Assembly (NCBI GenBank): GCA_011391735.1
Contig: JAABPY010000131.1
Coordinates: 1-56,547, forward strand
Direction of reading: 5' to 3'
Source: Sulfuricurvum sp.
Lineage (GTDB): Bacteria; Campylobacterota; Campylobacteria; Campylobacterales; Sulfurimonadaceae
Length of the DNA stretch: 56,547 bases
A program made the translations under genes and the position numbers. Under the pieces are notes generated by a model. That model was not told the DNA's origin. It was given only the letters and a program-made list of their open reading frames with translations, and ran no database searches. This document shows, in pieces, positions 25,973 through 34,455 of this stretch (position 1 is the stretch's first letter; each line of letters starts with the position of its first letter).

Positions 25973-26533
25973 GTGGTGTTGATAAGTCGTTTTTTCTTTT
26001 TAATAATTTTTACGGTGTATACGACGGTTCTTCATGCATCGGCGTATGATGAGGACACCTTAGAGATCTTTTCCAAGATTATTCCCCGTTTTGTTTTAAT
26101 GAGTACCCAAAAAAACAGTCTCAAAGATAAAATCGGGATATGTATCTTGCATAATAAGTTCGATGAAAAAACGGCAGAAATCCTCACGGATAAAATTCAT
26201 ACTAGTTACCCTGATGGGATTAAAAATTATAAAATAAAAGTAATCGAGAGTGAATACCCCAATGTGGGGGTGTGTGAAAAATCTCAATTGGTGTTTATGT
26301 TTGATAGCGATGAAAAAAATATTGATAATAGTCTCCGTATTTTAAGGCAATCTCCTATCCTGACCATGTCCTACAATGCCAAGTATCTTGAGAACGGAGT
26401 GGGTGCTACACTGTTTTTGGGGAGAAAAGTAGTTCCGTATATCAATGTGGGTGCGATACGTCAAAGCGGTATCGACCTTGATAATGTATTGGTACAAATA
26501 TCGAAAATTTATGGGAAAGGGGATGGCAAATAA
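25973..26533 (+). CDS. YfiR-like periplasmic protein (DUF4154)
   Basis: The 186-residue protein has a signal peptide (about residues 1-24) and the DUF4154 C-terminal pattern: a variable middle, then GVGATLFLGRKVVPYINVGAIRQSGI, which matches the usual (V)xFxLexxrvrfeINLxAAxxAGL block. In Pseudomonas YfiR is the periplasmic repressor of the cyclase YfiN. The next gene encodes a GGDEF protein with a periplasmic loop and overlaps this stop by one base (TAATG). Tandem GTG, GTG and TTG codons follow AAGGGGG; the true start may be 25976 or 25979. Confidence 0.75.
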   Translation: MVLISRFFFLIIFTVYTTVLHASAYDEDTLEIFSKIIPRFVLMSTQKNSLKDKIGICILHNKFDEKTAEILTDKIHTSYPDGIKNYKIKVIESEYPNVGVCEKSQLVFMFDSDEKNIDNSLRILRQSPILTMSYNAKYLENGVGATLFLGRKVVPYINVGAIRQSGIDLDNVLVQISKIYGKGDGK

Positions 26534-27798
26534 TGCGTGGTATGAGTATTGAAATCAAAATGGTTATCGGCTCTATCCTCTTTGCCTTTTTATTGGTTGC
26601 CGTGGAACGGTACCAGTTTTCGGAAAATATTATTGAGCAGTTTCTTGAATCCAAAAAGTCAAAAAACAAATTGTTGATGGATACCATCTCCCCGATTGTC
26701 AGTTTGAATATAGCGTTGGGATTGGAGGATGCCAATCAAGAGTATCTACACCAAATCGTCCATCAAAATCATGATATTCTTCGTTTTGAGCTGGTGGATG
26801 CGCAGGGGAAAAAGCTCTATAGCTATATGAAAAATCCATCCAAAAAACTCAAAAAGAGGATAGATGGTGTCTATTTTTCGGCGCAGTCCTTAGCCGATGG
26901 GTTGACTGGGGAGAAATTCGGAACCCTTTATGCCTATTTTGATGACCATGAATACCGACAAATGGTGCAAAAAAATAAAGAGGCAACGATCAAACTTTTT
27001 ACCATTGCCTTAATTATGTTGATTATTTTCATCGCCTATATCAAAAGAGAACTCTCATTCTTGAAAAAGTTAAGTGAACATGTTTTGAACTATGATCCCC
27101 AACGCAATAATTTCACCTTGATGACATCGAAGCGAACCGATGAGGTGGGGGTTATCCATAACGCCATTATCTCAATGGTGAACAAAATCAATACCTATGC
27201 CACCCTTTTGGATGAGATGAATCACTCTTTGACCCTCAAAGTACAAGAGAGAACCAAGGAGCTAGAAGAGGCAAATGCACAATTGCAAGAGCTCTCTTTG
27301 ATGGATCCCTTAACGCAACTTTCCAACCGACGAGGGCTTGAAATTCATCTTCAGAATGTGTGGGAGCTTGCAAAACGAAACGGTGTGGCGATTTCGATGA
27401 TTATGTGTGATATTGACCATTTTAAAAATGTGAATGACACCTACGGGCATCTGGTGGGGGATTATGTCCTTATAGATATTGCCAAACTATTAAAAACATC
27501 GCTGAAACGAAAAGCCGATTTCATCGCACGCTATGGAGGGGAGGAGTTTATTATTGTGTTGTATGATACACAAAGTGATGCTGCTGCGGAGTTGTGTACC
27601 ACGATTCAACATACCCTTAAACTCTTTGATGGTTTTGACTATTCAGGGACAAAATTAGAATCGCTTACCCTTAGTTTTGGGATTGCAAGTTCAATTCCCG
27701 AGGAGACACGTTCGTATCAAGAGCTTATAAAACGTGCTGATGTTGCTTTGTATGAAGCCAAAGAGGAGGGGAGAGATCGCTTTATGGTTTCGAGTTAA
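26533..27798 (+). CDS. Membrane GGDEF diguanylate cyclase (YfiN-like context)
   Basis: The 421-residue protein has a membrane segment at about 9-25 and a periplasmic domain to about 148 with VSLNIALGLEDANQEYLHQIV. A second membrane segment (about 150-170) is followed by a HAMP-like region, a coiled coil ending VQERTKELEEANAQLQEL, and GGDEF with CDIDHFKNVNDTYGH and RYGGEEF near residue 334. It is predicted to make c-di-GMP. Its coupling to a YfiR-like protein and a TonB receptor suggests the periplasmic loop is held off by YfiR until the envelope signal arrives, as in the YfiBNR model (inference). Confidence 0.92.
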   Translation: MRGMSIEIKMVIGSILFAFLLVAVERYQFSENIIEQFLESKKSKNKLLMDTISPIVSLNIALGLEDANQEYLHQIVHQNHDILRFELVDAQGKKLYSYMKNPSKKLKKRIDGVYFSAQSLADGLTGEKFGTLYAYFDDHEYRQMVQKNKEATIKLFTIALIMLIIFIAYIKRELSFLKKLSEHVLNYDPQRNNFTLMTSKRTDEVGVIHNAIISMVNKINTYATLLDEMNHSLTLKVQERTKELEEANAQLQELSLMDPLTQLSNRRGLEIHLQNVWELAKRNGVAISMIMCDIDHFKNVNDTYGHLVGDYVLIDIAKLLKTSLKRKADFIARYGGEEFIIVLYDTQSDAAAELCTTIQHTLKLFDGFDYSGTKLESLTLSFGIASSIPEETRSYQELIKRADVALYEAKEEGRDRFMVSS

Positions 27799-27836
27799 CA
27801 AAAGAGGTTAGAATCCATCTTGTAACTCTCATACGC

Positions 27837-27842
27837 TATAAT
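27837..27842 (+). promoter_or_regulatory. -10 box upstream of RMD1-family gene
   Basis: TATAAT in the context ACGCTATAAT lies 30 bases before the ATG at 27872. No convincing -35 is visible. Confidence 0.55.
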
Positions 27843-27871
27843 AGACCATTCTCTTCATGAAAGGAACTTTT

Positions 27872-28645
27872 ATGAACCTCCTCTCTCTTAATCTCTCCAA
27901 GCCCATTAACCGCTCTGCTTTAGAATATACCCTTGATATAGCTCTCGAAAAAGGGATCGAAAACAGTTATTATGGGAAGAATACCCTTTTGCATGTTGTC
28001 CTTGCCCCTTTCGATGTTCTGACATTGATTGCGCAGGAGAAAGGAACCATTCTTCAAGCACTCACCAAGATGGGGCTCTCCCTTACCACAGAAGAGGAAC
28101 AGCTAATCTATCAAGATTATCCCATCGAAATAAATCCCGATCAGCCAGAGCCGTTTATCGTCACCAATGAGGCCATTTTTCTCAAAAATCCCACCACCCT
28201 TAATCTCAAACTTATCGCCCTTGCGATTAGCCAGAGTGTGGGGTTGGAACGGTACGAAAAACAGCTCGATTTACTATTCTCCAAAAATCGTCAAATCATC
28301 GAATCAATCCACACTTTCTCCATCGCTCGCCGCCCCTCTTTGCTAAAATTCGTTAAACAACTGGCGCTAATGCGACACGATATGGTGGGAAATCTCCTCC
28401 TCCTTGATAAGCCCAATATTGTATGGGATGATGCCCAAGCCGAAGCGCTTTATAATCAAATGGCACTAATCCTCGAACTCTACGACCGTCACGAAATCGC
28501 CCTCTCCAAGCTCTCTCAGATCAAAGAAGATGTGATGCTGGTGATGGATCTCCTCAACCACAAACAAAGCGAATTTTTGGAGTGGATTATTATTATCCTC
28601 ATTCTCATTGAGATTGTTATGGGGCTCGTTGAGTTTTTTCGCTAA
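27872..28645 (+). CDS. RMD1/DUF155-family membrane protein
   Basis: The protein has 257 residues. ATG 27872 is chosen over 27857 because AAGGA lies six bases before it. The central LIALAISQSVGLERYEKQLD, followed by FVKQLALMRHDMV and NKP-type NIVWDD, and a single C-terminal membrane segment (FLEWIIIILILIEIVMGLVEF) match the DUF155 (RMD1/YagE) family. Members are tail-anchored proteins with no settled bacterial function; the eukaryotic relatives act in mitochondria or meiotic division. Confidence 0.8.
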   Translation: MNLLSLNLSKPINRSALEYTLDIALEKGIENSYYGKNTLLHVVLAPFDVLTLIAQEKGTILQALTKMGLSLTTEEEQLIYQDYPIEINPDQPEPFIVTNEAIFLKNPTTLNLKLIALAISQSVGLERYEKQLDLLFSKNRQIIESIHTFSIARRPSLLKFVKQLALMRHDMVGNLLLLDKPNIVWDDAQAEALYNQMALILELYDRHEIALSKLSQIKEDVMLVMDLLNHKQSEFLEWIIIILILIEIVMGLVEFFR

Positions 28646-28672
28646 TGGGTACCATAATTGCTAAATGATTTA

Positions 28673-29770
28673 TTAACGTAATTTTTCCTGTAAAATTCGA
28701 TCTAAAATAGTAAATACCCCATCGCTTGCATGTTCCATCTCTTCGAATACATGGACGAATTGCTCAGACCCAATCTCTTCTGTTTTGAGGAGATCAAAGA
28801 TTTTATGGGTTGCATTATGGACAATAGCATGAGGAGACTCTAGTGATGTGTAGCTTGCTGCTTTTTTGAAAAACTCTGCGCCATCCCCTTCATAATACCA
28901 TTTTCCAAGACGACAGCTATGATGATCGACAAAACCAAATTGTTCTTTACGAGTAACAGCAGAAAGATAGGTATTCACCTTCCAAATCACATGGTCAAGC
29001 TTCGCCAAACTCATAAAAATAAGTTCAGAGGTGTGCGTTGTCTTATCAAAGGTATGTTTCATCATACCAAGATTATGTTCCATATTATGGCTAAAATGAC
29101 CAATAGCATCATTGGAGGCACTAATATTTTCCCGAATTTGATCAAACTTTTTACCGATGGAGGCGACATCTTGTGTCATCGACTGTAGTGAGATATTGAT
29201 TTCACTAATCGCCTTATCGGTACGATCCGCTAGCTTACGTACTTCATCGGCAACGACAGCAAACCCTCGACCATGTTCCCCTGCACGTGCTGCTTCAATC
29301 GCCGCATTAAGGGCAAGAAGATTGGTTTGATCGGAAATATCTTTGATGAGATTCAAAATACTTGCCACATCTTGTGCTCGTTGGGAGAGGGTCTGTACCG
29401 TATCCATCGAATCAAGGGCCAAATGATTGAGACCTTCGAGGGTATTGGAAATGCCAGAGGCTTTACTTCCCAATTCAGCAATATTTTCAAGCAAAGCGAC
29501 AGACTGGGTGATATTCTCTTTGGAGGAGGAGACAGAGGAGGCCATATTTCCTTGAATATCAAGGAGATTTTTTTTCAGCTGTCCATTTTGATAGGTCATA
29601 ATTGAGGAGGCATTCGCACAGCTATTGTGACTATTTTGTTCATTAATAATCTTTTCTTGCTCCTGAATACGCTCTGTTAATCGAAGATTTTCTTCTTTAA
29701 GCCGTTCTCGCTCCTTTTGTATCTGTAAGAGTTCATTTTTTAGTGTTGTATCTTCGCTAAACCATCCCAT
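28673..29770 (-). CDS. Soluble methyl-accepting chemotaxis protein with zinc-binding CZB domain
   Basis: The 365-residue protein has no membrane segment. An N-terminal coiled coil (about 1-50) is followed by the MCP signalling hairpin with [20 protein letters not shown] and [13 protein letters not shown]. The C-terminal CZB domain (about 245-345) has candidate ligands His in LDHVIWK, Cys in [10 protein letters not shown] and two His in [11 protein letters not shown], the 3His-1Cys zinc site. CZB receptors in Helicobacter and E. coli read zinc or hypochlorite. It would talk to the chemotaxis kinase from the cytoplasm. GGAGGTG gives a strong ribosome-binding site. Confidence 0.93.
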   Translation of the reverse strand: MGWFSEDTTLKNELLQIQKERERLKEENLRLTERIQEQEKIINEQNSHNSCANASSIMTYQNGQLKKNLLDIQGNMASSVSSSKENITQSVALLENIAELGSKASGISNTLEGLNHLALDSMDTVQTLSQRAQDVASILNLIKDISDQTNLLALNAAIEAARAGEHGRGFAVVADEVRKLADRTDKAISEINISLQSMTQDVASIGKKFDQIRENISASNDAIGHFSHNMEHNLGMMKHTFDKTTHTSELIFMSLAKLDHVIWKVNTYLSAVTRKEQFGFVDHHSCRLGKWYYEGDGAEFFKKAASYTSLESPHAIVHNATHKIFDLLKTEEIGSEQFVHVFEEMEHASDGVFTILDRILQEKLR

Positions 29771-29914
29771 TACACACCTCCATTGGTATCCTTGATAAGA
29801 GCTATTATACTTGATTTATTCTTGGAAATATAAAATAAAATTATGACTTTTAAGGAGATTTTTTTTGTGATGTTTTAAGAAAGTTATGAAGTAAATGTGG
29901 CGGAGAAACTCCTT

Positions 29915-30267
29915 TCCATAGCGTTCTAATGTTTTAAGGGTTCGGGAAAGGTTTGATTTCTTCCGACCACTCAGCACTTCAAGTTTAGTAAGTGAACGAG
30001 GATGTTTGTCATCAATAATTTTTAAAAGCTCTTGATTTTCATTGCTAAGTACTTGAGCGAGTGACTTGATTGATTCGAACCATCTGCTTTGGGTTTATAT
30101 TCGCTCTTTGCAATACTAATGGTTCGTTTGATGTAATCGGCTTTATTCATGATACCGACGTATAAAATTTTAGATTTCATCATTGAATCCTTTTTGACCT
30201 GAAATTTAACCCAATAACCGTTGTTCATCGGGAATATTTTGTCATCCAACAAAAGAAGATTCTTCAC
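29915..30267 (-). pseudogene. Decayed DUF6516-type toxin / HVO_A0114-like antitoxin locus
   Basis: Reading leftwards, the first ~25 codons from 30267 (DDKIFPMNNGYWVKFQVKK) resemble the start of DUF6516 proteins and then break off. MMKSKILYVGIM follows, beginning a winged-helix antitoxin-like regulator (IAKSEYKPKAD). That frame fails near 30081-30085 and ends after 81 codons. In the next frame the sequence continues as WFESIKSLAQVLSNENQELL and GRKKSNLSRTLKTLERYG, the expected HTH core. One missing base therefore splits the regulator, and the toxin-like part is truncated. The family assignment is from memory of the two-gene pairing and is less certain than the frameshift. The remainder of 29771-30349 shows no other gene. 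Confidence 0.6.
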
Positions 30268-30349
30268 ATCAACAAACTTGGACTCTTTTGGTTATCATCA
30301 GATGATAATATGCTTCATGAGAATTTTTGATATAAATGCAAAAATATGT

Positions 30350-33300
30350 TTAGTTTTTAATATCTCTGTTATCATGTAAGAATCGTTCAAACTCCACTGA
30401 GGGAAGTGGTTTACTGAAATAATACCCTTGTATTTCATTACATCCGTGCAAGCGAAGGAAGGCTAACTGTTCAGCAGTCTCCACCCCCTCTGCTATCGTA
30501 ACCAATCCTAGGTTATGAGCCATATCGATTATGGCACTTACAATAGCTCGGTCGTCTGGATTATCGGAGATATCACGAATAAACGATTGATCAATTTTTA
30601 GCTTGTATACTTTAAACTGCTTTAGATAGCTTAGAGAAGAATAGCCTGTACCGAAATCATCGATTGACATACGGATTCCTCGTTCGTGAAATTTGTTCAT
30701 GACATTAATCACATATTCTGGATCATGCATTGTAACAGCTTCGGTCAGTTCCAATTCTAGATATTCGTTTGGCAACTGTACCTCTTCTAAAATGTCTGTG
30801 ACCAGTTTTAGCAAATTTTGCTGTCGAAACTGTATTGCAGATAAATTTACTGCGATGATCATAGGAGCAAATCCGCTGTCAATCCACTCTTTCGTTTGTT
30901 GGATAGCAGTTCTGAGAACCCACTCTCCAATCTCAATGATTTGGCTGCTACTTTCAGCTATCGGGATAAATTCGGCAGGAGAAACCATTCCAAATTCTGG
31001 ATGATGCCATCGTAATAAAGCTTCAGCACCAATAACATGCCCATCTGATATAGAAATCTGCGGCTGATAATAGACTTCTAACTCATTTCGTTCGAGTGCA
31101 TGGCGTAGTGCATTCTCTAGTTGCAGGTTACGTGCTAAATTTACCTGCATCTCCAGTGTAAAGAAATGGAAACTGTTGCGACTGTTGCTCTTGACCCTGT
31201 ACATAGCAGTATCAGCATTTTTGAGAAGGGTTTCGAAATCTGCACCGTCATTAGGATAGATGGCAATACCGATTGATGGTGTAATGGTTAGTTCATTGTG
31301 CTCAATTATAGAGATTTTTGAAACTGCTGTGATTAGTTTTGTGGCAATATGCATAGCCGTATTCGAATCAGTATTGGGGAACAGCATAATGAACTCATCG
31401 CCTCCCAACCTCGCTACAGTGTCTTCATCCCGAATCACTGCCTTGATCCGATTGGCCATTTCTATTAATACTTGATCTCCAACAGTATGACCTAAAGTAT
31501 CATTAATATTTTTAAAATGATCGAGATCTAGAAACATCACAGTTAATGGTTCATTATTGCGTTGTGCCATACTCAGAAGGTAAGTGACCCGATCATTAAG
31601 CATAACACGATTAGGTAAGCCGGTTAATTGATCGAAATGGGCAAGATGATCAATATATGCTTCAGATTTCTTTTTCTCCGTTATATCTTCTTTGATCGCC
31701 ACATAATTAGTGATTTTTCCATCGGATTGTTTGACTGGAGAGATAGTAGCCGATTCGATGTAAATACTTTTATCTTTACGGCAATTGATAAGTTCACCAT
31801 GCCATGTTTTACCATGAATCAGATGCTCCCACATATCATCGTATGTTGCCTGAGGTGTTTCATCAGATTTTAATATGCTTGGATTTTGACCTAACACCTC
31901 TTCCATACTGTATCCAGTTACCGTAGTAAACATACGATTAACATATTCGATATTCCCCTCTAAATCGGTAATAACAATCGAATTTGGGCTTTGCTCAACG
32001 GCTAATGAAAGCTTAAGAAGTGAACTTGTAACCCGTTTAGTATCGGTGATGTCCTGGATAGTGCCTAGCATTTTTAGAGGCATTCCACTGGTATCAAATT
32101 CAAGTTTACCTAGTCCGTGTACCCATCGTTCAACCTGATTATTATGACAAATTATGCGGTATTCTTGGTTAAATTCTCTATGTTTGCCAATCACTTCCTC
32201 TTTGAAATAAAGATTGATCCAATCTCGATCATCAGGATGAACTAAGGTCATCCATCCTACAAAAGAGTGTTCGTAATCTTGATCTATCCCAAATAACGTA
32301 TCAAGTACTTCCGAACTTCTCCATATTCCCGTTTTAAAATCAAGAATGTAACTTCCTAATCCTGCAATTTTTTGAGATTCTTTAAGGAAATTTTCGCTCG
32401 CTCGCAGAGCATCTTCTGTGTGTATACGCTCGGTAATGTCTTCTGAAATTCCCAAAAGATATTGCAACTCGCCGTATTCATCTTTTATCGGTATCTTTTT
32501 GGTGTGTAGGATACGAATTCCATTAGGTGTTTCAATCGGCTCTTGAGATATGTCGACGATAATGCCACCATGCAGTGCTTCACGATCTTTTTGGATAAAA
32601 AAATCGGCTTGCTCTTTTGGAAAAAAATCATTATCACTATGATTTAACAATGTGTTTTGACTTAAACCTGTGAGTGCTTCACCAGCTTTATTGAATAAAG
32701 CATAGCGTAAGTCTGAAGCATGTTTAAGAAAGATCATATGGGGAATATTATTGACGATACTGTCGAGCAGACGGTTCTTATCATGAACCTGTTTTTGTGT
32801 TGTAGCTAATTCTTCATAAGGTTTTTGCACAGTAGTAACAAAAATTGCACGATAAATGAATAGGTAGGCAATTGATTTATAAATATGCCCCAAGATATTA
32901 TAAATATCCGTAACATCAGCATATAAAGTAAAAAATAATTCGCTCATTGCCATGATACATACCGCAGCAAACATCGTCGCCGCATGATAAGGCTGAGGCT
33001 GATACATCCGTCTCCACAATGCAAATGCTGTAATTAGATTGAATGCAGTAATGGTATACTCTGTATTCGTTTTTAATGGGGTTAACCCCTGACCAGCTAT
33101 AAAAAACAGATGTGGAAATAGATTATAATTAAACAGTACTAACCAGTGTATTAAACCAATCAATATAAATACGAAGACTAGCAGAAGATACTGAAAGGTT
33201 TTAGAGGTCAATGAGCGTAATGGAAATAGAGCGAAAACCAAGAGACCAATAGCCGAAAGCAGACGGGCCGCTAGCCAAAAATCAATTGCTTTGTCTGGAC

Positions 33301-33652
33301 TATTTGGAGTTACGTAATCTGGCATTCCGGCATAAGAGAGCATATGTGAAAAATCGAGTATGGCTACACCAAAAAATATTGAGGAAAGAAATATGATATT
33401 GCCAACTGTTTTATGACTGAAAGCGTTCCATCCTAGCCCGGCTACTTGCATCGCAATAACAATCGCAATAGTTTCTAGCATCATGTGCAACGGTAAGTAA
33501 TCTTTATAACCTTGAATTGTACAAGGGGAAGGAATCATCGAAATAATTATCAAACCAATTGCCAACACTACAAGACTAGGAATAATTTTACGCAGTGAAT
33601 CTTTATGGCTTGGATGAATTTGAAAAAATGATTTGGATTTTAAGGATATCAT
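30350..33652 (-). CDS. MASE3-PAS-GGDEF-EAL membrane signalling protein
   Basis: The 1100-residue protein has a MASE3 N-terminus (about 25-275): eight or so membrane segments with the signature DFSHMLSYAGMPDYVTPNSP and FWLAARLL. Three PAS domains follow (about 295-415, 425-540, 550-665), then GGDEF (about 675-835; RLGGDEF near 750) and EAL (about 855-1090; GAEALLRW near 877, DDFGTGYSSL near 1020). Both catalytic motifs are intact, so it could make and break c-di-GMP, with PAS or membrane input choosing direction. It is a single-gene unit with 256 bases upstream that hold no gene. Confidence 0.93.
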   Translation of the reverse strand: MISLKSKSFFQIHPSHKDSLRKIIPSLVVLAIGLIIISMIPSPCTIQGYKDYLPLHMMLETIAIVIAMQVAGLGWNAFSHKTVGNIIFLSSIFFGVAILDFSHMLSYAGMPDYVTPNSPDKAIDFWLAARLLSAIGLLVFALFPLRSLTSKTFQYLLLVFVFILIGLIHWLVLFNYNLFPHLFFIAGQGLTPLKTNTEYTITAFNLITAFALWRRMYQPQPYHAATMFAAVCIMAMSELFFTLYADVTDIYNILGHIYKSIAYLFIYRAIFVTTVQKPYEELATTQKQVHDKNRLLDSIVNNIPHMIFLKHASDLRYALFNKAGEALTGLSQNTLLNHSDNDFFPKEQADFFIQKDREALHGGIIVDISQEPIETPNGIRILHTKKIPIKDEYGELQYLLGISEDITERIHTEDALRASENFLKESQKIAGLGSYILDFKTGIWRSSEVLDTLFGIDQDYEHSFVGWMTLVHPDDRDWINLYFKEEVIGKHREFNQEYRIICHNNQVERWVHGLGKLEFDTSGMPLKMLGTIQDITDTKRVTSSLLKLSLAVEQSPNSIVITDLEGNIEYVNRMFTTVTGYSMEEVLGQNPSILKSDETPQATYDDMWEHLIHGKTWHGELINCRKDKSIYIESATISPVKQSDGKITNYVAIKEDITEKKKSEAYIDHLAHFDQLTGLPNRVMLNDRVTYLLSMAQRNNEPLTVMFLDLDHFKNINDTLGHTVGDQVLIEMANRIKAVIRDEDTVARLGGDEFIMLFPNTDSNTAMHIATKLITAVSKISIIEHNELTITPSIGIAIYPNDGADFETLLKNADTAMYRVKSNSRNSFHFFTLEMQVNLARNLQLENALRHALERNELEVYYQPQISISDGHVIGAEALLRWHHPEFGMVSPAEFIPIAESSSQIIEIGEWVLRTAIQQTKEWIDSGFAPMIIAVNLSAIQFRQQNLLKLVTDILEEVQLPNEYLELELTEAVTMHDPEYVINVMNKFHERGIRMSIDDFGTGYSSLSYLKQFKVYKLKIDQSFIRDISDNPDDRAIVSAIIDMAHNLGLVTIAEGVETAEQLAFLRLHGCNEIQGYYFSKPLPSVEFERFLHDNRDIKN

Positions 33653-33822
33653 ACACGTGCTCTCACCAATAATAGAATAGAATAATCCGAATTTAGGTAA
33701 CTACCATTTATTAGTTTACACCACGATAGCGTAAGTATTCTTAAGAAGATACTATCTTTATTCTCCTTAATTACAGTGAATAGGAAGCTAACTTGGTAAG
33801 GAGCGCGAGGGTCAAATCAGCT

Positions 33823-33839
33823 ATTACAAAATTTGTAAT
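33823..33839. promoter_or_regulatory. Palindrome upstream of MASE3 gene / downstream of tRNA cluster
   Basis: ATTACAAAATTTGTAAT is a perfect dyad around a central A. It lies in the 256-base gap 33653-33908, which contains no gene. It could be a regulator site; nothing else ties it to a gene. Confidence 0.35.
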
Positions 33840-33908
33840 TATGCGGCACTTGTACTCAACTGAAAGTATCATAAATAAGAGGACTGTGAAGGATTTTTTG
33901 TGTTGTGA

Positions 33909-33996
33909 TGGCGGGCCACTAAGGATTTGAACCTTAGGAGGTTTAACCCTCGCCGGTTTTCAAGACCGGTGCAATCGACCACTCTGCCAGTGACCC
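33909..33996 (-). tRNA. tRNA-Ser (anticodon UGA)
   Basis: The acceptor GGGTCAC pairs with GTGGCCC, the anticodon loop CTTGAAA gives UGA, and a long variable arm is present, as for Ser. CCA is encoded at the 3' end. It is last in a leftward Leu-Cys-Ser string. Confidence 0.96.
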
Positions 33997-34023
33997 GTAT
34001 AAAAGTGAGACTATCTTACAATT

Positions 34024-34097
34024 TGGAGGTGGTACCCAGATTCGAACTGGGGGTCAAGGTTTTGCAAACCAGCGCCTTACCGCTTGGCCATACCACC
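34024..34097 (-). tRNA. tRNA-Cys (anticodon GCA)
   Basis: The acceptor GGTGGTA/TACCACC, the loop TTTGCAA with anticodon GCA and the T-arm GTTCGAATC are all present, with encoded CCA. Confidence 0.96.
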
Positions 34098-34106
34098 ATC
34101 CATTTG

Positions 34107-34193
34107 TGGTGCCCGGAGCCGGACTTGAACCGGCACAGTGTTACCACCGAGGGATTTTAAGTCCCTTGCGTCTACCGATTTCGCCATCCGGGC
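34107..34193 (-). tRNA. tRNA-Leu (anticodon UAA)
   Basis: The acceptor GCCCGGA/TCCGGGC, the loop CTTAAAA with anticodon UAA, the long variable arm and CCA are present. The sequence is close to bacterial tRNA-Leu(UAA) throughout. Confidence 0.96.
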
Positions 34194-34202
34194 AACGGTA
34201 AC

Positions 34203-34250
34203 AAAAAATATCTCAGTTAAAACATCATTGCTAATACTTTAACTGAGATA
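34203..34250 (-). terminator. Intrinsic terminator after tRNA-Gly(GCC)
   Basis: A perfect 13-bp stem (34209-34221 with 34238-34250) is followed, reading leftwards, by six T. It separates tRNA-Gly from tRNA-Leu/Cys/Ser, so the cluster may be two transcription units or the stem may limit readthrough. Confidence 0.75.
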
Positions 34251-34252
34251 TA

Positions 34253-34327
<75 letters not shown>

Positions 34328-34346
34328 ACTTTCTTTGTGGAGTGGA

Positions 34347-34375
34347 AGTATATCAAAAAAAAGAGGTGATGTAAA
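34347..34375 (-). promoter_or_regulatory. Promoter of tRNA-Gly(GCC)
   Basis: Leftward TTTACA (34370-34375), a 17-base spacer and TATACT (34347-34352). The bases TATACTTCCACT match the tRNA-Gly(UCC) promoter exactly. Confidence 0.75.
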
Positions 34376-34413
34376 GAGGTTTTTGATAATTTTAGAAAAA
34401 AGTGGAGTTTGGC

Positions 34414-34419
34414 TATAAT
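34414..34419 (+). promoter_or_regulatory. -10 box of ilvD
   Basis: TATAAT in the context GGCTATAAT lies 36 bases before the ilvD ATG. Confidence 0.55.
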
Positions 34420-34455
34420 AATATCAGAAAATAAAATGGTAACTAAAGGATATTT

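Noticed and set aside
33927-34160. 77-codon open frame on the plus strand across the tRNA cluster
   Set aside because: It lies over three well-folded tRNA genes on the opposite strand and has no ribosome-binding site.
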